37,371 nt of DNA from Clostridiales bacterium. GTDB lineage: Bacteria; Bacillota; Clostridia; Oscillospirales; Ruminococcaceae. The DNA lies in the NCBI GenBank assembly GCA_012519635.1, contig JAAYPV010000072.1, forward strand, positions 1-37,371. Direction: 5' to 3'. The translations under genes were made by a program, and so were the position numbers. The notes under the pieces were generated by a model, which was not told where the DNA came from, did not search any database, and saw only the letters and a program-made list of their open reading frames with translations. Shown one piece after another: positions 1 to 7,851 of the stretch; position 1 is the first letter of the stretch, and the number at the start of each line of letters is the position of its first letter.

Positions 1-18
1 ATTAACACCGAAATCTCG

Positions 19-45
19 GAAAAGCCAGTAAAATCAAGGCTTTTC
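19..45. repeat. 8-bp inverted repeat (hairpin) at left edge
   Basis: Seen directly: GAAAAGCC at 19-26 is the perfect reverse complement of GGCTTTTC at 38-45, with an 11-nt A-rich loop. A smaller CCGA/TCGG inverted repeat (8-11 with 16-19) lies just to its left. There is no T-run after the stem, so a Rho-independent terminator is not well supported. It sits beside the tRNA-end-like sequence at 101-128, a place where integrase arm or core sites often occur, but no integrase is visible in the window. Function unknown. Confidence 0.5.
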
Positions 46-100
46 AGGGATTTGGAGGGAGTCAAAAATCCTCTCCGGGGGCTTCTCCTAAGGGACCGAT

Positions 101-128
101 GTGGGTTCGATTCCCGCCGGGAGTACCA
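101..128 (+). other. tRNA 3'-end-like sequence (T arm, acceptor strand and CCA)
   Basis: GTGGG (101-105), a canonical T loop TTCGATT (106-112), CCCGC (113-117), a 7-nt acceptor strand CGGGAGT (118-124), discriminator A (125) and encoded CCA (126-128) fit the 3' end of a tRNA exactly. No matching 5' acceptor strand (ACTCCCG or GCTCCCG), D arm or convincing anticodon arm is found in the preceding 100 bases, so this is not an intact tRNA as seen here. A 6-bp GGAGGG/CTCTCC-type hairpin at about 55-76 is only a weak anticodon-arm mimic. Inference: it may be a duplicated tRNA end left by a tRNA-targeting integrative element lying to the left, or a degenerate tRNA. A tmRNA is less likely because that acceptor strand normally pairs with a G-rich 5' end. 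Confidence 0.45.
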
Positions 129-180
129 AATATTTAGTTTCCGATTGGAGTCAATCTTTGTAAAACTTATTAGTAATGAA

Positions 181-219
181 TTTAGGATGAGTTTCGTTTT
201 TGATGAAGCTCATCCTAAA
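181..219. repeat. 11-bp perfect inverted repeat upstream of trkA
   Basis: TTTAGGATGAG at 181-191 is perfectly complementary to CTCATCCTAAA at 209-219, and the stem can extend inward by TTTC/GAAG pairs. The hairpin is stable but is not followed by a T tract on either strand, so it may be a terminator of poor form, a protein-binding palindrome or an mRNA stability element. It lies between the tRNA-end-like sequence and the first TrkA gene; the remaining bases to 347 are AT-rich and hold a possible TATAAT at 290-295 without a good -35 box. Confidence 0.5.
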
Positions 220-347
220 AACCATTATATGGGTATTGCTTTATATGAAAAATATTATAATAATGCTTTTCTTTTTTGAATAATAGTAGTATAATAGTAT
301 TGATTATATGCTTAATCACATTTATATTTATTCTTATGGAGGATAAA

Positions 348-965
348 ATGAATATTCTTATTGTGGGTTGTGGCAAAGTGGGTTCGGAACTTGCAGCATT
401 ATTGGATAGTGAGGGGCATGATGTTTCGGTTGTTGATAAGGATGAAGAAAAGTTTAATGTCTTCTCCGATGATTTTGGCGGTTTCACAATAAGTGGCGTG
501 CCAATTGACCAAGATGTTTTGAAACATGCAGGGATTGAAAATGCAGATGTTGTGCTTGCACTTACGGAAGAGGATAATGTAAATATTATGGTTGCACAGC
601 TTGCAAAGGAATTTTTCAAGGTACCTAGAGTTCTTATAAGAATTTTTGATCCAAGCAGGGGTGAAATATATTCGCATTTTGGCTTTAAAACAATATGTCC
701 GACTAATATAACAATAGCAGCCCTCAAAGCAGCTTTGTTTGAGAGCGATACCATAAGGAATTTGATGCTTGTCTCGCATATGGTTACATTTAATTCAATG
801 GAGACTCCAAAGGAGTATATTGGCGAGAGAGTGAGCAATATAGAATTAAAGGAAAATGAGATACTGTATGCAATAGAGCGGGACGGCAGGCTGATTCTTG
901 TAGGTCTGTCCAATCCGGAGATACAGAAGGGTGATAAGCTTATTTTTTCCAGCGTAATTGATTAG
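348..965 (+). CDS. trkA: TrkA-family potassium uptake regulatory protein (RCK domain), copy 1
   Basis: A 205-residue cytosolic protein with a Rossmann-type RCK_N domain followed by an RCK_C (TrkA-C) ligand-binding domain. The nucleotide-binding motif GCGKVG is at residues 7-12 and the acidic residue closing the second beta strand is D30, which suggests NAD(H) binding. The C-terminal third (from about residue 130) fits TrkA-C. Proteins of this family gate TrkH/KtrB potassium channels at the membrane. Start chosen at ATG 348 because GGAGG lies at 338-342; the reading frame is open further upstream but codes for a spurious hydrophobic stretch. It is followed after 30 bp by a second, different TrkA gene, and the two are probably co-transcribed. 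No channel subunit is visible in the window. Confidence 0.88.
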   Translation: MNILIVGCGKVGSELAALLDSEGHDVSVVDKDEEKFNVFSDDFGGFTISGVPIDQDVLKHAGIENADVVLALTEEDNVNIMVAQLAKEFFKVPRVLIRIFDPSRGEIYSHFGFKTICPTNITIAALKAALFESDTIRNLMLVSHMVTFNSMETPKEYIGERVSNIELKENEILYAIERDGRLILVGLSNPEIQKGDKLIFSSVID

Positions 966-995
966 TGATATATAAAATTTTAGAAAGGTATTATA

Positions 996-1658
996 ATGAA
1001 GGTTATTATAGTTGGTGGAGGGAGAGTTGGCTATTATTTGACAAAGGTGCTTATTGAGCATGGGCATGAGCCGACTTTAGTTGAAATTAATAGGAAATTA
1101 TGCGAAGATCTTGCTAATAAGTTTGATATTACAGTTGTTCTAGGTGATGGAACTCAGCCAGAAACATTGAAAAGTGCAGGTGCAGGCAAGGCGGATGTTA
1201 TAGTATCAGTTACAGGCAAGGATGAAGATAATCTTATCTGCTGTCAGCTTGCAAAAAGGATTTTTAAGGTTAAGAAAGTAATTGCAAAGGCAAATAACCC
1301 TAAAAATGCAATTGCCATGAAAAAATTAGGAGTAGACCATGTTATAAATAATATATATAATATAGCAATGCTGATAGAAAGAGAAGTTATTACATCAAGA
1401 ATAAAGCAATTGCTTACCCTGAATAATGGGGAAATTTGTATATCCGAGGTACAAATTCCTGAAAATTATGCTCTTGACGGAATAATGCTAAAGGATATTA
1501 AATTTAATACTTTGATAAATATTGTGCTAATTACAAGAGGAGAGCATACAATAATACCACGAGGACATTCGATTTTAAAAAGTGGGGATAAACTCCTTGT
1601 TATTATGGAAAATGATTCTGACAGGGAGCTTTTGACATCATTAAAGATAAAGAAATAG
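996..1658 (+). CDS. trkA: TrkA-family potassium uptake regulatory protein (RCK domain), copy 2
   Basis: A 220-residue protein of the same architecture as its upstream neighbour: GGGRVG nucleotide motif at residues 7-12, an acidic E30 at the end of the second strand, and a C-terminal TrkA-C domain from about residue 140. It has an AGAAAGG ribosome binding site just upstream of ATG 996. Its sequence is clearly diverged from copy 1 beyond the Rossmann motifs, so this is an old duplication rather than a recent one. Tandem RCK proteins can form hetero-oligomeric gating rings; here the cognate TrkH/KtrB would have to be outside the window. The family call is sure; the physiological partner is inference. 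Confidence 0.88.
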   Translation: MKVIIVGGGRVGYYLTKVLIEHGHEPTLVEINRKLCEDLANKFDITVVLGDGTQPETLKSAGAGKADVIVSVTGKDEDNLICCQLAKRIFKVKKVIAKANNPKNAIAMKKLGVDHVINNIYNIAMLIEREVITSRIKQLLTLNNGEICISEVQIPENYALDGIMLKDIKFNTLINIVLITRGEHTIIPRGHSILKSGDKLLVIMENDSDRELLTSLKIKK

Positions 1659-1710
1659 ACAAAATATAGATAGTAATAAGGGGAATTTACCTGTATTTTA
1701 AGGAGGTCTA

Positions 1711-4647
1711 ATGGAAAACAAGATATACTCTTTGGGCATTGATGTTGGCTCAACCACTGTGAAATCAGTGATAATAGATGAAAATAAAAAGATAATTTAT
1801 TCAAAATATGAAAGACATTTTTCAAAGGTAAAGGAAACGGTTAAAAATCAGCTTGAGATTATAGCTGATGAATATAAGAATGTAAAATTCCATCTTGCTG
1901 TTACGGGTTCTGCTGGGCTTGGTCTTGCTGAGGGTGCGGGCTTACCTTTTGTACAGGAGGTTCATTCGGCGTTCATAGCTGTAAAGGAGGCATATCCAGA
2001 TGCTGACGTGGTTATCGAGCTTGGTGGAGAGGACGCTAAGATTATTTTTCTTACAGGTGGCGTAGAACAGCGTATGAACGGTTCCTGTGCCGGTGGTACG
2101 GGTGCGTTTATTGACCAGATGGCAACGCTTTTAGGTGTTACAGCAAGTGAGCTTGATAAGTTCTCATTAAAAGCAGAAAAGGTTTATCCAATTGCCTCAC
2201 GATGTGGAGTGTTTGCTAAATCCGATATACAGCCCCTGCTTAATCAGGGTGCAAAGCATGAGGATATTGCTGCAAGCATTTTTCAAGCAGTTGTTGACCA
2301 GACTGTTTCAGGACTTGCTCAGGGCAGAACCATTGAGGGAAAGGTTCTGTTCTTGGGAGGACCGTTATTCTTCCTGCAGGGACTTCGCAAAGCCTTCATT
2401 GATACATTGAGGCTTGATGGCGGGAATGCGATATTCCCTGAACAGGCATCTGTTTTTATGGCTTATGGAAGTGCATTATTTGCTGAAAAAAGTGATGATA
2501 TATTTAATATAGATGAAGTTATAAGCAAGGTTGAAAATGCTACTGCTACCGACAGGATAGTAACGGGCGAAAGGCTTTTCAGAAGCCATGAGGAGTACGA
2601 GGAGTTTATTGCAAGACATAGCAAGAGTGACCTTAAATATGCGGATATTAGAACATATGAGGGTAACGCTTATCTTGGAATAGACGCTGGCTCTACCACT
2701 ACAAAAATGGTGCTGATTAATGATTCGGGTGAGCTGCTATATCAGCATTACTCATCAAATAAGGGACAGCCACTAGATATGGTTGTTAAAAAACTGAAGG
2801 AAATATACAGTCTTAAAAATGATAGGCTGATAATAAGGGGCTCTGCTGTTACAGGCTATGGTGAGGAGCTTTTAAAGGCTGGGCTATCAGTGGATATAGG
2901 TGTTGTTGAAACTGTTGCTCATTTTAAGGCAGCGTCCTTCTTCTGTCCTGATGTTGATTTTATCATTGATATCGGTGGACAGGATATTAAATGCTTTAAG
3001 ATTAAAAATGGCGTTATAGACAGCATTATGCTTAATGAGGCATGCTCATCGGGCTGCGGTTCGTTTATTCAGACATTTGCTGTTGCACTTGGCTATGATA
3101 TTGATGAGTTTGCAAAGCTTGGACTTTTTGCTGAAAATCCTGTTGATTTAGGCTCACGCTGTACTGTTTTCATGAACAGCAGTGTTAAGCAGGCTCAAAA
3201 GGATGGTGCGTCAGTTGAGGATATTTCAGCTGGTTTATCATCATCTATCATAAAAAATGCGGTTTATAAGGTTATTCGTGCAAAGTCGGTTGAAGAGCTT
3301 GGCAAAAACATTGTTGTTCAGGGTGGCACCTTCCTTAACGATGCCGTTTTGCGTGCATTTGAAATGGAGTTAGGCAGGAATGTTATTCGTCCTGCTATTT
3401 CCGGGCTTATGGGTGCATTTGGTGCTGCGCTTTATGCAAAGGAAAAGGTTAAACAAAATGTTATAAAGAAAACAACTCTTATAAGTCAAGAGGAACTTGA
3501 AACCTTTTCATATGCCTCAAAAAATTCACAATGCAGGGGCTGTACAGGCAATTGTAGTATCAATATCATTACCTTCAACGGTGGTAGGAAGTTTATTTCC
3601 GGAAATCGTTGTGAAAAGGGTGCTGGATTAAAGAAGAACGATGAAAATCTTGACCTTTACGATTATAAATACAAAAAGCTGTTGGAAATTGTTTCAGAAA
3701 AACCTAAAAATCCTGTTGCAAAGGTAGGCTTGCCTCTAGTATTGCATTATTATGAGCAGTTGCCTTTATGGCATAGGTTTTTCACTGATTTGAGCTTTGA
3801 GGTTATTATTTCCGAGGAAAGCACGAGGAACACATATTTTAAGGGACAGCATACTATTCCATCGGATACTGTATGTTATCCTGCAAAGCTCGCACATGGG
3901 CATATTGAGAGTCTTCTTGAAAAGGGAGTTGACTTTATATTTTATCCATGTGCAAGCTATAATATTGATGAGGAAATAAGTGATAATCACTATAACTGTC
4001 CTGTTGTTGCATATTATCCTGAGCTGTTAAAGGCTAATAATTTAAGGCTTAACGATAATAATTTCATTCACCCTTATTTAGATTTAAACAGGAAAAATCA
4101 TGTCGTGAATGTAATGAAAAATGTTTTGACAAGGTATAATGTTAATAAGAAGGATATAGAAAACGCACTAGAGAGTGGATTTAAGGCTAGGGATGATTAT
4201 TATCAGGGTGTTGTGGCAGAGGGCCAGAGAATTATTAATGAGGCTAGGGAAAAGGGCAAGAAGATAATAGTACTTGCTGGAAGGCCTTATCATATTGACC
4301 CTGAGATAAATCATGGTATCCACAAGCTAATAACTAGTCTGGGCATGGCTGTAGTGACTGAGGATAGTATTTCGCATTTGGGTAAGGTACCGAAATTGCA
4401 TGTGCTTAATCAGTGGACATATCATGCGAGGTTATATAAGGCAGCTCAGTATGTTCTTACGCAGCTTGATATGCAACTTGTGCAGCTTGTGTCATTTGGG
4501 TGTGGTATAGACGCGATTACTTCTGATGAGGTTCGTTCGATTCTTGAGGGTGCTGGAAAGCTATATACTCAGTTGAAGATAGATGAGATAAGCAATTTAG
4601 GTGCGGCGAAGATAAGGCTAAGGAGCTTAATTGCTGCAATGGAATAG
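1711..4647 (+). CDS. Acyl-CoA dehydratase activase-type protein, N-terminal part (two ASKHA domains plus DUF2229-like region)
   Basis: A 978-residue protein with two tandem BcrAD/BadFG/HgdC-type ASKHA ATPase domains. The phosphate-binding motifs are at residues 10-16 (IDVGSTT) and 324-330 (IDAGSTT). Each domain has a cysteine pair 39 residues apart (C126/C165 and C445/C484), the spacing of the [4Fe-4S] ligands in the 2-hydroxyglutaryl-CoA dehydratase activator. A third cysteine group (C608, C611, C615, C634) opens the DUF2229-like C-terminal region. The family uses ATP to drive low-potential electron transfer to a dehydratase or reductase. In many Clostridia the homologue is a single chain of roughly 1,400 residues; here it stops at 4647 and the missing part follows as a separate ORF. 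The substrate is unknown. Ribosome site AAGGAGG precedes ATG 1711. Confidence 0.85.
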   Translation: MENKIYSLGIDVGSTTVKSVIIDENKKIIYSKYERHFSKVKETVKNQLEIIADEYKNVKFHLAVTGSAGLGLAEGAGLPFVQEVHSAFIAVKEAYPDADVVIELGGEDAKIIFLTGGVEQRMNGSCAGGTGAFIDQMATLLGVTASELDKFSLKAEKVYPIASRCGVFAKSDIQPLLNQGAKHEDIAASIFQAVVDQTVSGLAQGRTIEGKVLFLGGPLFFLQGLRKAFIDTLRLDGGNAIFPEQASVFMAYGSALFAEKSDDIFNIDEVISKVENATATDRIVTGERLFRSHEEYEEFIARHSKSDLKYADIRTYEGNAYLGIDAGSTTTKMVLINDSGELLYQHYSSNKGQPLDMVVKKLKEIYSLKNDRLIIRGSAVTGYGEELLKAGLSVDIGVVETVAHFKAASFFCPDVDFIIDIGGQDIKCFKIKNGVIDSIMLNEACSSGCGSFIQTFAVALGYDIDEFAKLGLFAENPVDLGSRCTVFMNSSVKQAQKDGASVEDISAGLSSSIIKNAVYKVIRAKSVEELGKNIVVQGGTFLNDAVLRAFEMELGRNVIRPAISGLMGAFGAALYAKEKVKQNVIKKTTLISQEELETFSYASKNSQCRGCTGNCSINIITFNGGRKFISGNRCEKGAGLKKNDENLDLYDYKYKKLLEIVSEKPKNPVAKVGLPLVLHYYEQLPLWHRFFTDLSFEVIISEESTRNTYFKGQHTIPSDTVCYPAKLAHGHIESLLEKGVDFIFYPCASYNIDEEISDNHYNCPVVAYYPELLKANNLRLNDNNFIHPYLDLNRKNHVVNVMKNVLTRYNVNKKDIENALESGFKARDDYYQGVVAEGQRIINEAREKGKKIIVLAGRPYHIDPEINHGIHKLITSLGMAVVTEDSISHLGKVPKLHVLNQWTYHARLYKAAQYVLTQLDMQLVQLVSFGCGIDAITSDEVRSILEGAGKLYTQLKIDEISNLGAAKIRLRSLIAAME

Positions 4648-4798
4648 CTCAATTGTCTTGTGGAGATAGAGCGTCATTGTTAGCAAGGGAACCGATGTGA
4701 AAGAAAAAACAAAATAGTAGATAGTAAGGTAAAGAAATTAACAAAAACCTATGTGAATAAAAACATTTTAATAGATTTAATAGAAAGGAATTAGAACT
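4648..4798 (+). other. Non-coding gap between the two activase ORFs
   Basis: A 151-bp AT-rich stretch with stops in all forward frames and no recognisable domain sequence. It contains AAGGGAACCGATGTG at 4685-4699, nearly the same as AAGGGACCGATGTG at 90-103 beside the tRNA-end-like site. The 11-mer ATGGAATAGCT spans the first ORF's stop (4639-4649) and recurs at the second ORF's stop (6020-6030). No strong promoter or terminator is seen, so co-transcription is likely. The ribosome binding site AAAGGAA (4784-4790) serves the next gene. Confidence 0.5.
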
Positions 4799-6028
4799 TT
4801 GAGGGATTATCCAATCTTTACTCCAGAAATGAAAAAAACACATACAATCCTCGTTCCAGATATGCTGCCAATCCACTTCAACCTTATCATCAGCATATTC
4901 AGACAAAAGGGGTACAAATTCGAACTCCTTCAAACCTCCAGTCGAGCAGTAGTTGATGAGGGCTTGAAAAATGTCCATAACGATACCTGCTACCCCGCCC
5001 TCCTTGTAATAGGACAATTCATGGAAGCTCTCAAAAGTGGCAGGTATAACCCCGATACAACAGCACTCATGCTGACTCAAACAGGTGGTGGATGCAGAGC
5101 CTCAAACTATATTCACCTTTTGCGAAAAGCGCTGAAAACTCAGTTTCCACAAGTACCCGTTATTTCGCTTAACTTCAGCGGATTAGAAAAAGAGGGCAGC
5201 TTCGAAATAACTCCACCAATGTTTGTTCAACTACTAAAAGCAGTTCTTTATGGTGATTTGCTTATGCTCCTCTATAACCAGTGCAAACCTTATGAGCTTG
5301 TAAAAAATAAGACCGATGAAGTGCTAAAGAAATGGCAGAATAAACTAGGCAGGCAGTTTGAGGAAAGATTTACTTTAGCATCAACAAAGACATATAAGGA
5401 AATACTTGATGATTTCGCTAAAATCGAAAGAAGCAGTGAGAAAAAGATTAAGGTGGGAATTGTCGGTGAAATTTATGTTAAATATTCACCCCTTGCAAAT
5501 AATCATCTTGAGGAGTTCTTGATTTCAGAGGGCTGTGAACCAGTTGTTCCCCCATTGCTAGAATTTGTGTTATATTGTGCAATAACAGCAGTAGTTAACA
5601 GCAAATTATACGGATATGTGAACAAGAATAGTATTTTATATAAAATTGGGTATGATTTAATATATTCAGAGCAAAAAAAGCTGATAAAAACAATTAAGGC
5701 ACATGGTGTATTCGAACCGATGCATGATTTTGAGCACCTCAGGCGTGCAGCTGACAGGTTTATACATCAGGGTGTAAGCATGGGTGAGGGATGGCTTATA
5801 ACAGCAGGAATGGCTGTACTTGCTGAAACGGGAACAAAAAATATTATCTGTGCCCAGCCTTTTGGATGCTTACCTAATCATATTGTTGCGAAGGGAATGT
5901 CAAGGGAGATAAAAAATGCTTATCCTGATGCAAATATTGTTGCGATAGATTATGATCCGGGTGCAACAAAGGTTAATCAGGAGAATCGAATAAAGCTGAT
6001 GCTTGCAAATGCAAGAGCTATGGAATAG
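4799..6028 (+). CDS. 2-hydroxyacyl-CoA dehydratase-like protein, C-terminal part of the split activase
   Basis: A 409-residue protein equivalent to the C-terminal segment of the large clostridial activase/dehydratase fusion proteins. Cysteines C64 (in NDTCYP) and C99 (in GGGCRASN) match positions expected to ligate an iron-sulfur cluster in the HgdB/DUF2229-associated family. Start chosen at TTG 4799, because AAAGGAA ends 8 bases upstream and the encoded residues (FTPEMKKTHTILVP) already look homologous; the next ATG would cut into this conserved start. The first ~430 bases use noticeably more C-rich codons than the rest of the gene and its neighbours, which hints at recombination. It probably works with the product of the preceding gene. 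Function in detail unknown. Confidence 0.8.
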   Translation: MRDYPIFTPEMKKTHTILVPDMLPIHFNLIISIFRQKGYKFELLQTSSRAVVDEGLKNVHNDTCYPALLVIGQFMEALKSGRYNPDTTALMLTQTGGGCRASNYIHLLRKALKTQFPQVPVISLNFSGLEKEGSFEITPPMFVQLLKAVLYGDLLMLLYNQCKPYELVKNKTDEVLKKWQNKLGRQFEERFTLASTKTYKEILDDFAKIERSSEKKIKVGIVGEIYVKYSPLANNHLEEFLISEGCEPVVPPLLEFVLYCAITAVVNSKLYGYVNKNSILYKIGYDLIYSEQKKLIKTIKAHGVFEPMHDFEHLRRAADRFIHQGVSMGEGWLITAGMAVLAETGTKNIICAQPFGCLPNHIVAKGMSREIKNAYPDANIVAIDYDPGATKVNQENRIKLMLANARAME

Positions 6029-6085
6029 CTTGAAAATTTAATGGGTATGTTTTGAAATATCTTTTCAACTTTTTTGTTTAAACAC

Positions 6086-6114
6086 TTGATTTTTGTTATT
6101 GATTGTGATATAAT
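6086..6114 (+). promoter_or_regulatory. Sigma-A promoter of the rimP-nusA-infB operon
   Basis: TTGATT (-35, 6086-6091), a 17-bp spacer and a perfect TATAAT (-10, 6109-6114) lie in the 197-bp gap before rimP. The predicted start site near 6121 gives a leader of about 100 nt that contains the hairpin at 6140-6169. This is the only strong promoter visible before the translation gene cluster. Confidence 0.75.
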
Positions 6115-6139
6115 TTGTAATAGTATGATAGTTTAAGCT

Positions 6140-6169
6140 GAAAGACTGGAATTTTCCGGTCTTTCTTTT
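6140..6169 (+). terminator. Leader hairpin with T-run upstream of rimP (attenuator-like)
   Basis: GAAAGACTGG (6140-6149) pairs with CCGGTCTTTC (6156-6165), 10 bp with one G-U pair and a 6-nt loop, followed by TTTT. It lies between the operon promoter and the rimP start, so as a terminator it would act in cis on the whole operon. Established knowledge: in Bacillus subtilis NusA limits its own expression by stimulating termination in the leader of this operon. By analogy this hairpin is a good candidate for the same feedback; that is inference. Confidence 0.65.
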
Positions 6170-6225
6170 GTATATAGAACCTGATATTGGTTCTGTAAAT
6201 GTATTATCGTGAATGGAGCGAGTAT

Positions 6226-6699
6226 ATGAAATTAAAGAAGTTTGGTAATACCGAGCAGTTGGTTTATGATATGGCTAAGCCTATCGCTGATGAAATCGGA
6301 GTACAAATTTGGGATGTTTGCTTTGAAAAGGAAGGCGCTATGTGGTATCTGAGGGTGTTTATTGAGAAAGATGATGGCGTTTCGATTGAGGATTGTGAAG
6401 CCATGACCAGACCACTTGATAAGCTGCTTGATGAGAAGGACCCTATTCCCCAAAGCTATGTACTCGAGGTCGGTTCTGCTGGTTTGGGGAGAAAGCTGTT
6501 GAAGGAGGAACATTTTGAAGCCTATATTGGTGCTGAGGTGCAGGTGAGGCTAATTCACAGCGTTAACGAGGAAAAGGAACTGACTTGCGAGCTTAAGGCA
6601 TTAAATAAAAATTCGATTACTGTTTTAACAGATGACGGAGAAGCTGAAATAGCTCTTGATGATATAGCCTTTGTAAGACTTTATGAAGATTATGTATAA
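6226..6699 (+). CDS. rimP: Ribosome maturation factor RimP
   Basis: A 157-residue protein of the YlxS/RimP (DUF150) family, which is needed for maturation of the 30S subunit. The N-terminal alpha/beta domain covers about residues 1-85 and includes the typical EDCEAMTRPLDKLLDE stretch and the YVLEVGSAGLGRKL segment; a small SH3-like barrel follows. Start chosen at ATG 6226, with GGAG at 6215-6218; an ATG at 6199 in the same frame lacks a ribosome site. It is the first gene of the conserved rimP-nusA-ylxR-ylxQ-infB-rbfA order, which confirms the call. Stop at 6699 is 45 bp before nusA. Confidence 0.93.
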   Translation: MKLKKFGNTEQLVYDMAKPIADEIGVQIWDVCFEKEGAMWYLRVFIEKDDGVSIEDCEAMTRPLDKLLDEKDPIPQSYVLEVGSAGLGRKLLKEEHFEAYIGAEVQVRLIHSVNEEKELTCELKALNKNSITVLTDDGEAEIALDDIAFVRLYEDYV

Positions 6700-6744
6700 T
6701 AATTATCTTGTGCAGAACACAGAATATTGGAGGAATTAACGAAA

Positions 6745-7833
6745 ATGAATAATGGTTTTTTTGATGCACTTGAGTTGTTGAGCAAGGAGAATGGAGTGAG
6801 TGTTGATGTTTTAATTGAAAAGGTTAAATCGGCACTGACAAAAGCTATAAAAAAGGCATATCCTTATTGTGAAAGATATAATATAAACATTGACCCTGAA
6901 ACAAGAACTTTTGAAATGAGCTTAATAAAAGAAGTTGTTGAGGATATGCCGATTGATGAAAGTGAAATAAATATAGATGAGGCAAAAACTATTGACCCAT
7001 ATGCTGTTGTGGGCGGATTTGTTGAGGTAAAGCTTGATACAGCACAGTTTGGACGAACAGCTGCACAATCAGCAAAGCAGTCGATTAAGGGCGATTTGAG
7101 GGAGATAAGCAGAGAGAATCTGCTTAACCAATTCCAGAGCAAGGAGAATGAATGTATATCAGTAGTTGTAACACAGGTTGAGCCAAATGCTGGAACTGTT
7201 ACTGTTGAGCATGAGAAAACAGAGCTTTACCTATTTAGAAATGAACAGATTCCTGGAGAGATTTTAAAGGAAGGACAGAAAATAAAGGTTTATGTTACAG
7301 GCATTGTGAATAAGCAAAAAAAGCCTATTGTAAAGATTTCAAGGACACATAAGGATTTGGTAAAACGCCTGTTTGAAATGGAAATTCCTGAAATATACGA
7401 TGGAACAGTTGAGATAAAGGCAATTTCAAGGGAGGCAGGCTCAAGAACTAAGGTTGCGGTATGGTCTAGGAATGAAAATGTTGATGCGGTTGGTGCCTGC
7501 ATAGGTCCTAAGCGTTCAAGAATATCAGCCATTGTTGATGAACTTAATGGAGAAAAAATTGATATAATTAATTATAGCGAGGACCCAGCTGTTTTCATTG
7601 CAAAGGCACTTGCACCTGCTGAGGTTACCAGTGTTGAGATAACAGATGAGGAAATGAGAACATGCACAGTTATCGTACCTAATAGTCAACTTTCATTGGC
7701 TATTGGAAACAGAGGACAGAATGCAAAGCTTGCAGCAAAGCTTACTGGGTATAAGATTGATATTAAGCCTGAGGTTGAAATTATTGATAAGCCTGCTGAA
7801 GAGACTATACAGGAAACAGCCGAAGAAATATAA
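6745..7833 (+). CDS. nusA: Transcription termination/antitermination factor NusA
   Basis: A 362-residue NusA of the short Gram-positive type: N-terminal RNA-polymerase-binding domain (about 1-125), S1 domain (about 130-200), then two KH domains. KH motifs are visible at GPKR (254-257) and GNRG (321-324). There are no C-terminal acidic repeats as in Escherichia coli, which is normal for Firmicutes; a short acidic tail ends the protein. NusA binds the elongating polymerase and tunes pausing and hairpin-dependent termination. Start chosen at ATG 6745 with GGAGGA at 6729-6734; the in-frame TTG at 6727 overlaps the ribosome site. It may control its own operon through the leader hairpin at 6140-6169. 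Confidence 0.96.
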   Translation: MNNGFFDALELLSKENGVSVDVLIEKVKSALTKAIKKAYPYCERYNINIDPETRTFEMSLIKEVVEDMPIDESEINIDEAKTIDPYAVVGGFVEVKLDTAQFGRTAAQSAKQSIKGDLREISRENLLNQFQSKENECISVVVTQVEPNAGTVTVEHEKTELYLFRNEQIPGEILKEGQKIKVYVTGIVNKQKKPIVKISRTHKDLVKRLFEMEIPEIYDGTVEIKAISREAGSRTKVAVWSRNENVDAVGACIGPKRSRISAIVDELNGEKIDIINYSEDPAVFIAKALAPAEVTSVEITDEEMRTCTVIVPNSQLSLAIGNRGQNAKLAAKLTGYKIDIKPEVEIIDKPAEETIQETAEEI

Positions 7834-7851
7834 GTACAACGGGAGGTTGTT

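Noticed and set aside
1-128. Intact tRNA or tmRNA at the left edge
   Set aside because: No 5' acceptor strand or D arm can be paired with the clear 3' end, and tmRNA acceptor pairing does not fit.
276-347. N-terminal hydrophobic extension of the first TrkA protein
   Set aside because: The frame is open but the strong GGAGG site at 338-342 and the family's normal start both point to ATG 348.
215-913. Antisense ORF (232 codons) opposite the first TrkA gene
   Set aside because: Overlaps a certain RCK-domain gene entirely, with low-complexity Ser/Ile content typical of a shadow frame.
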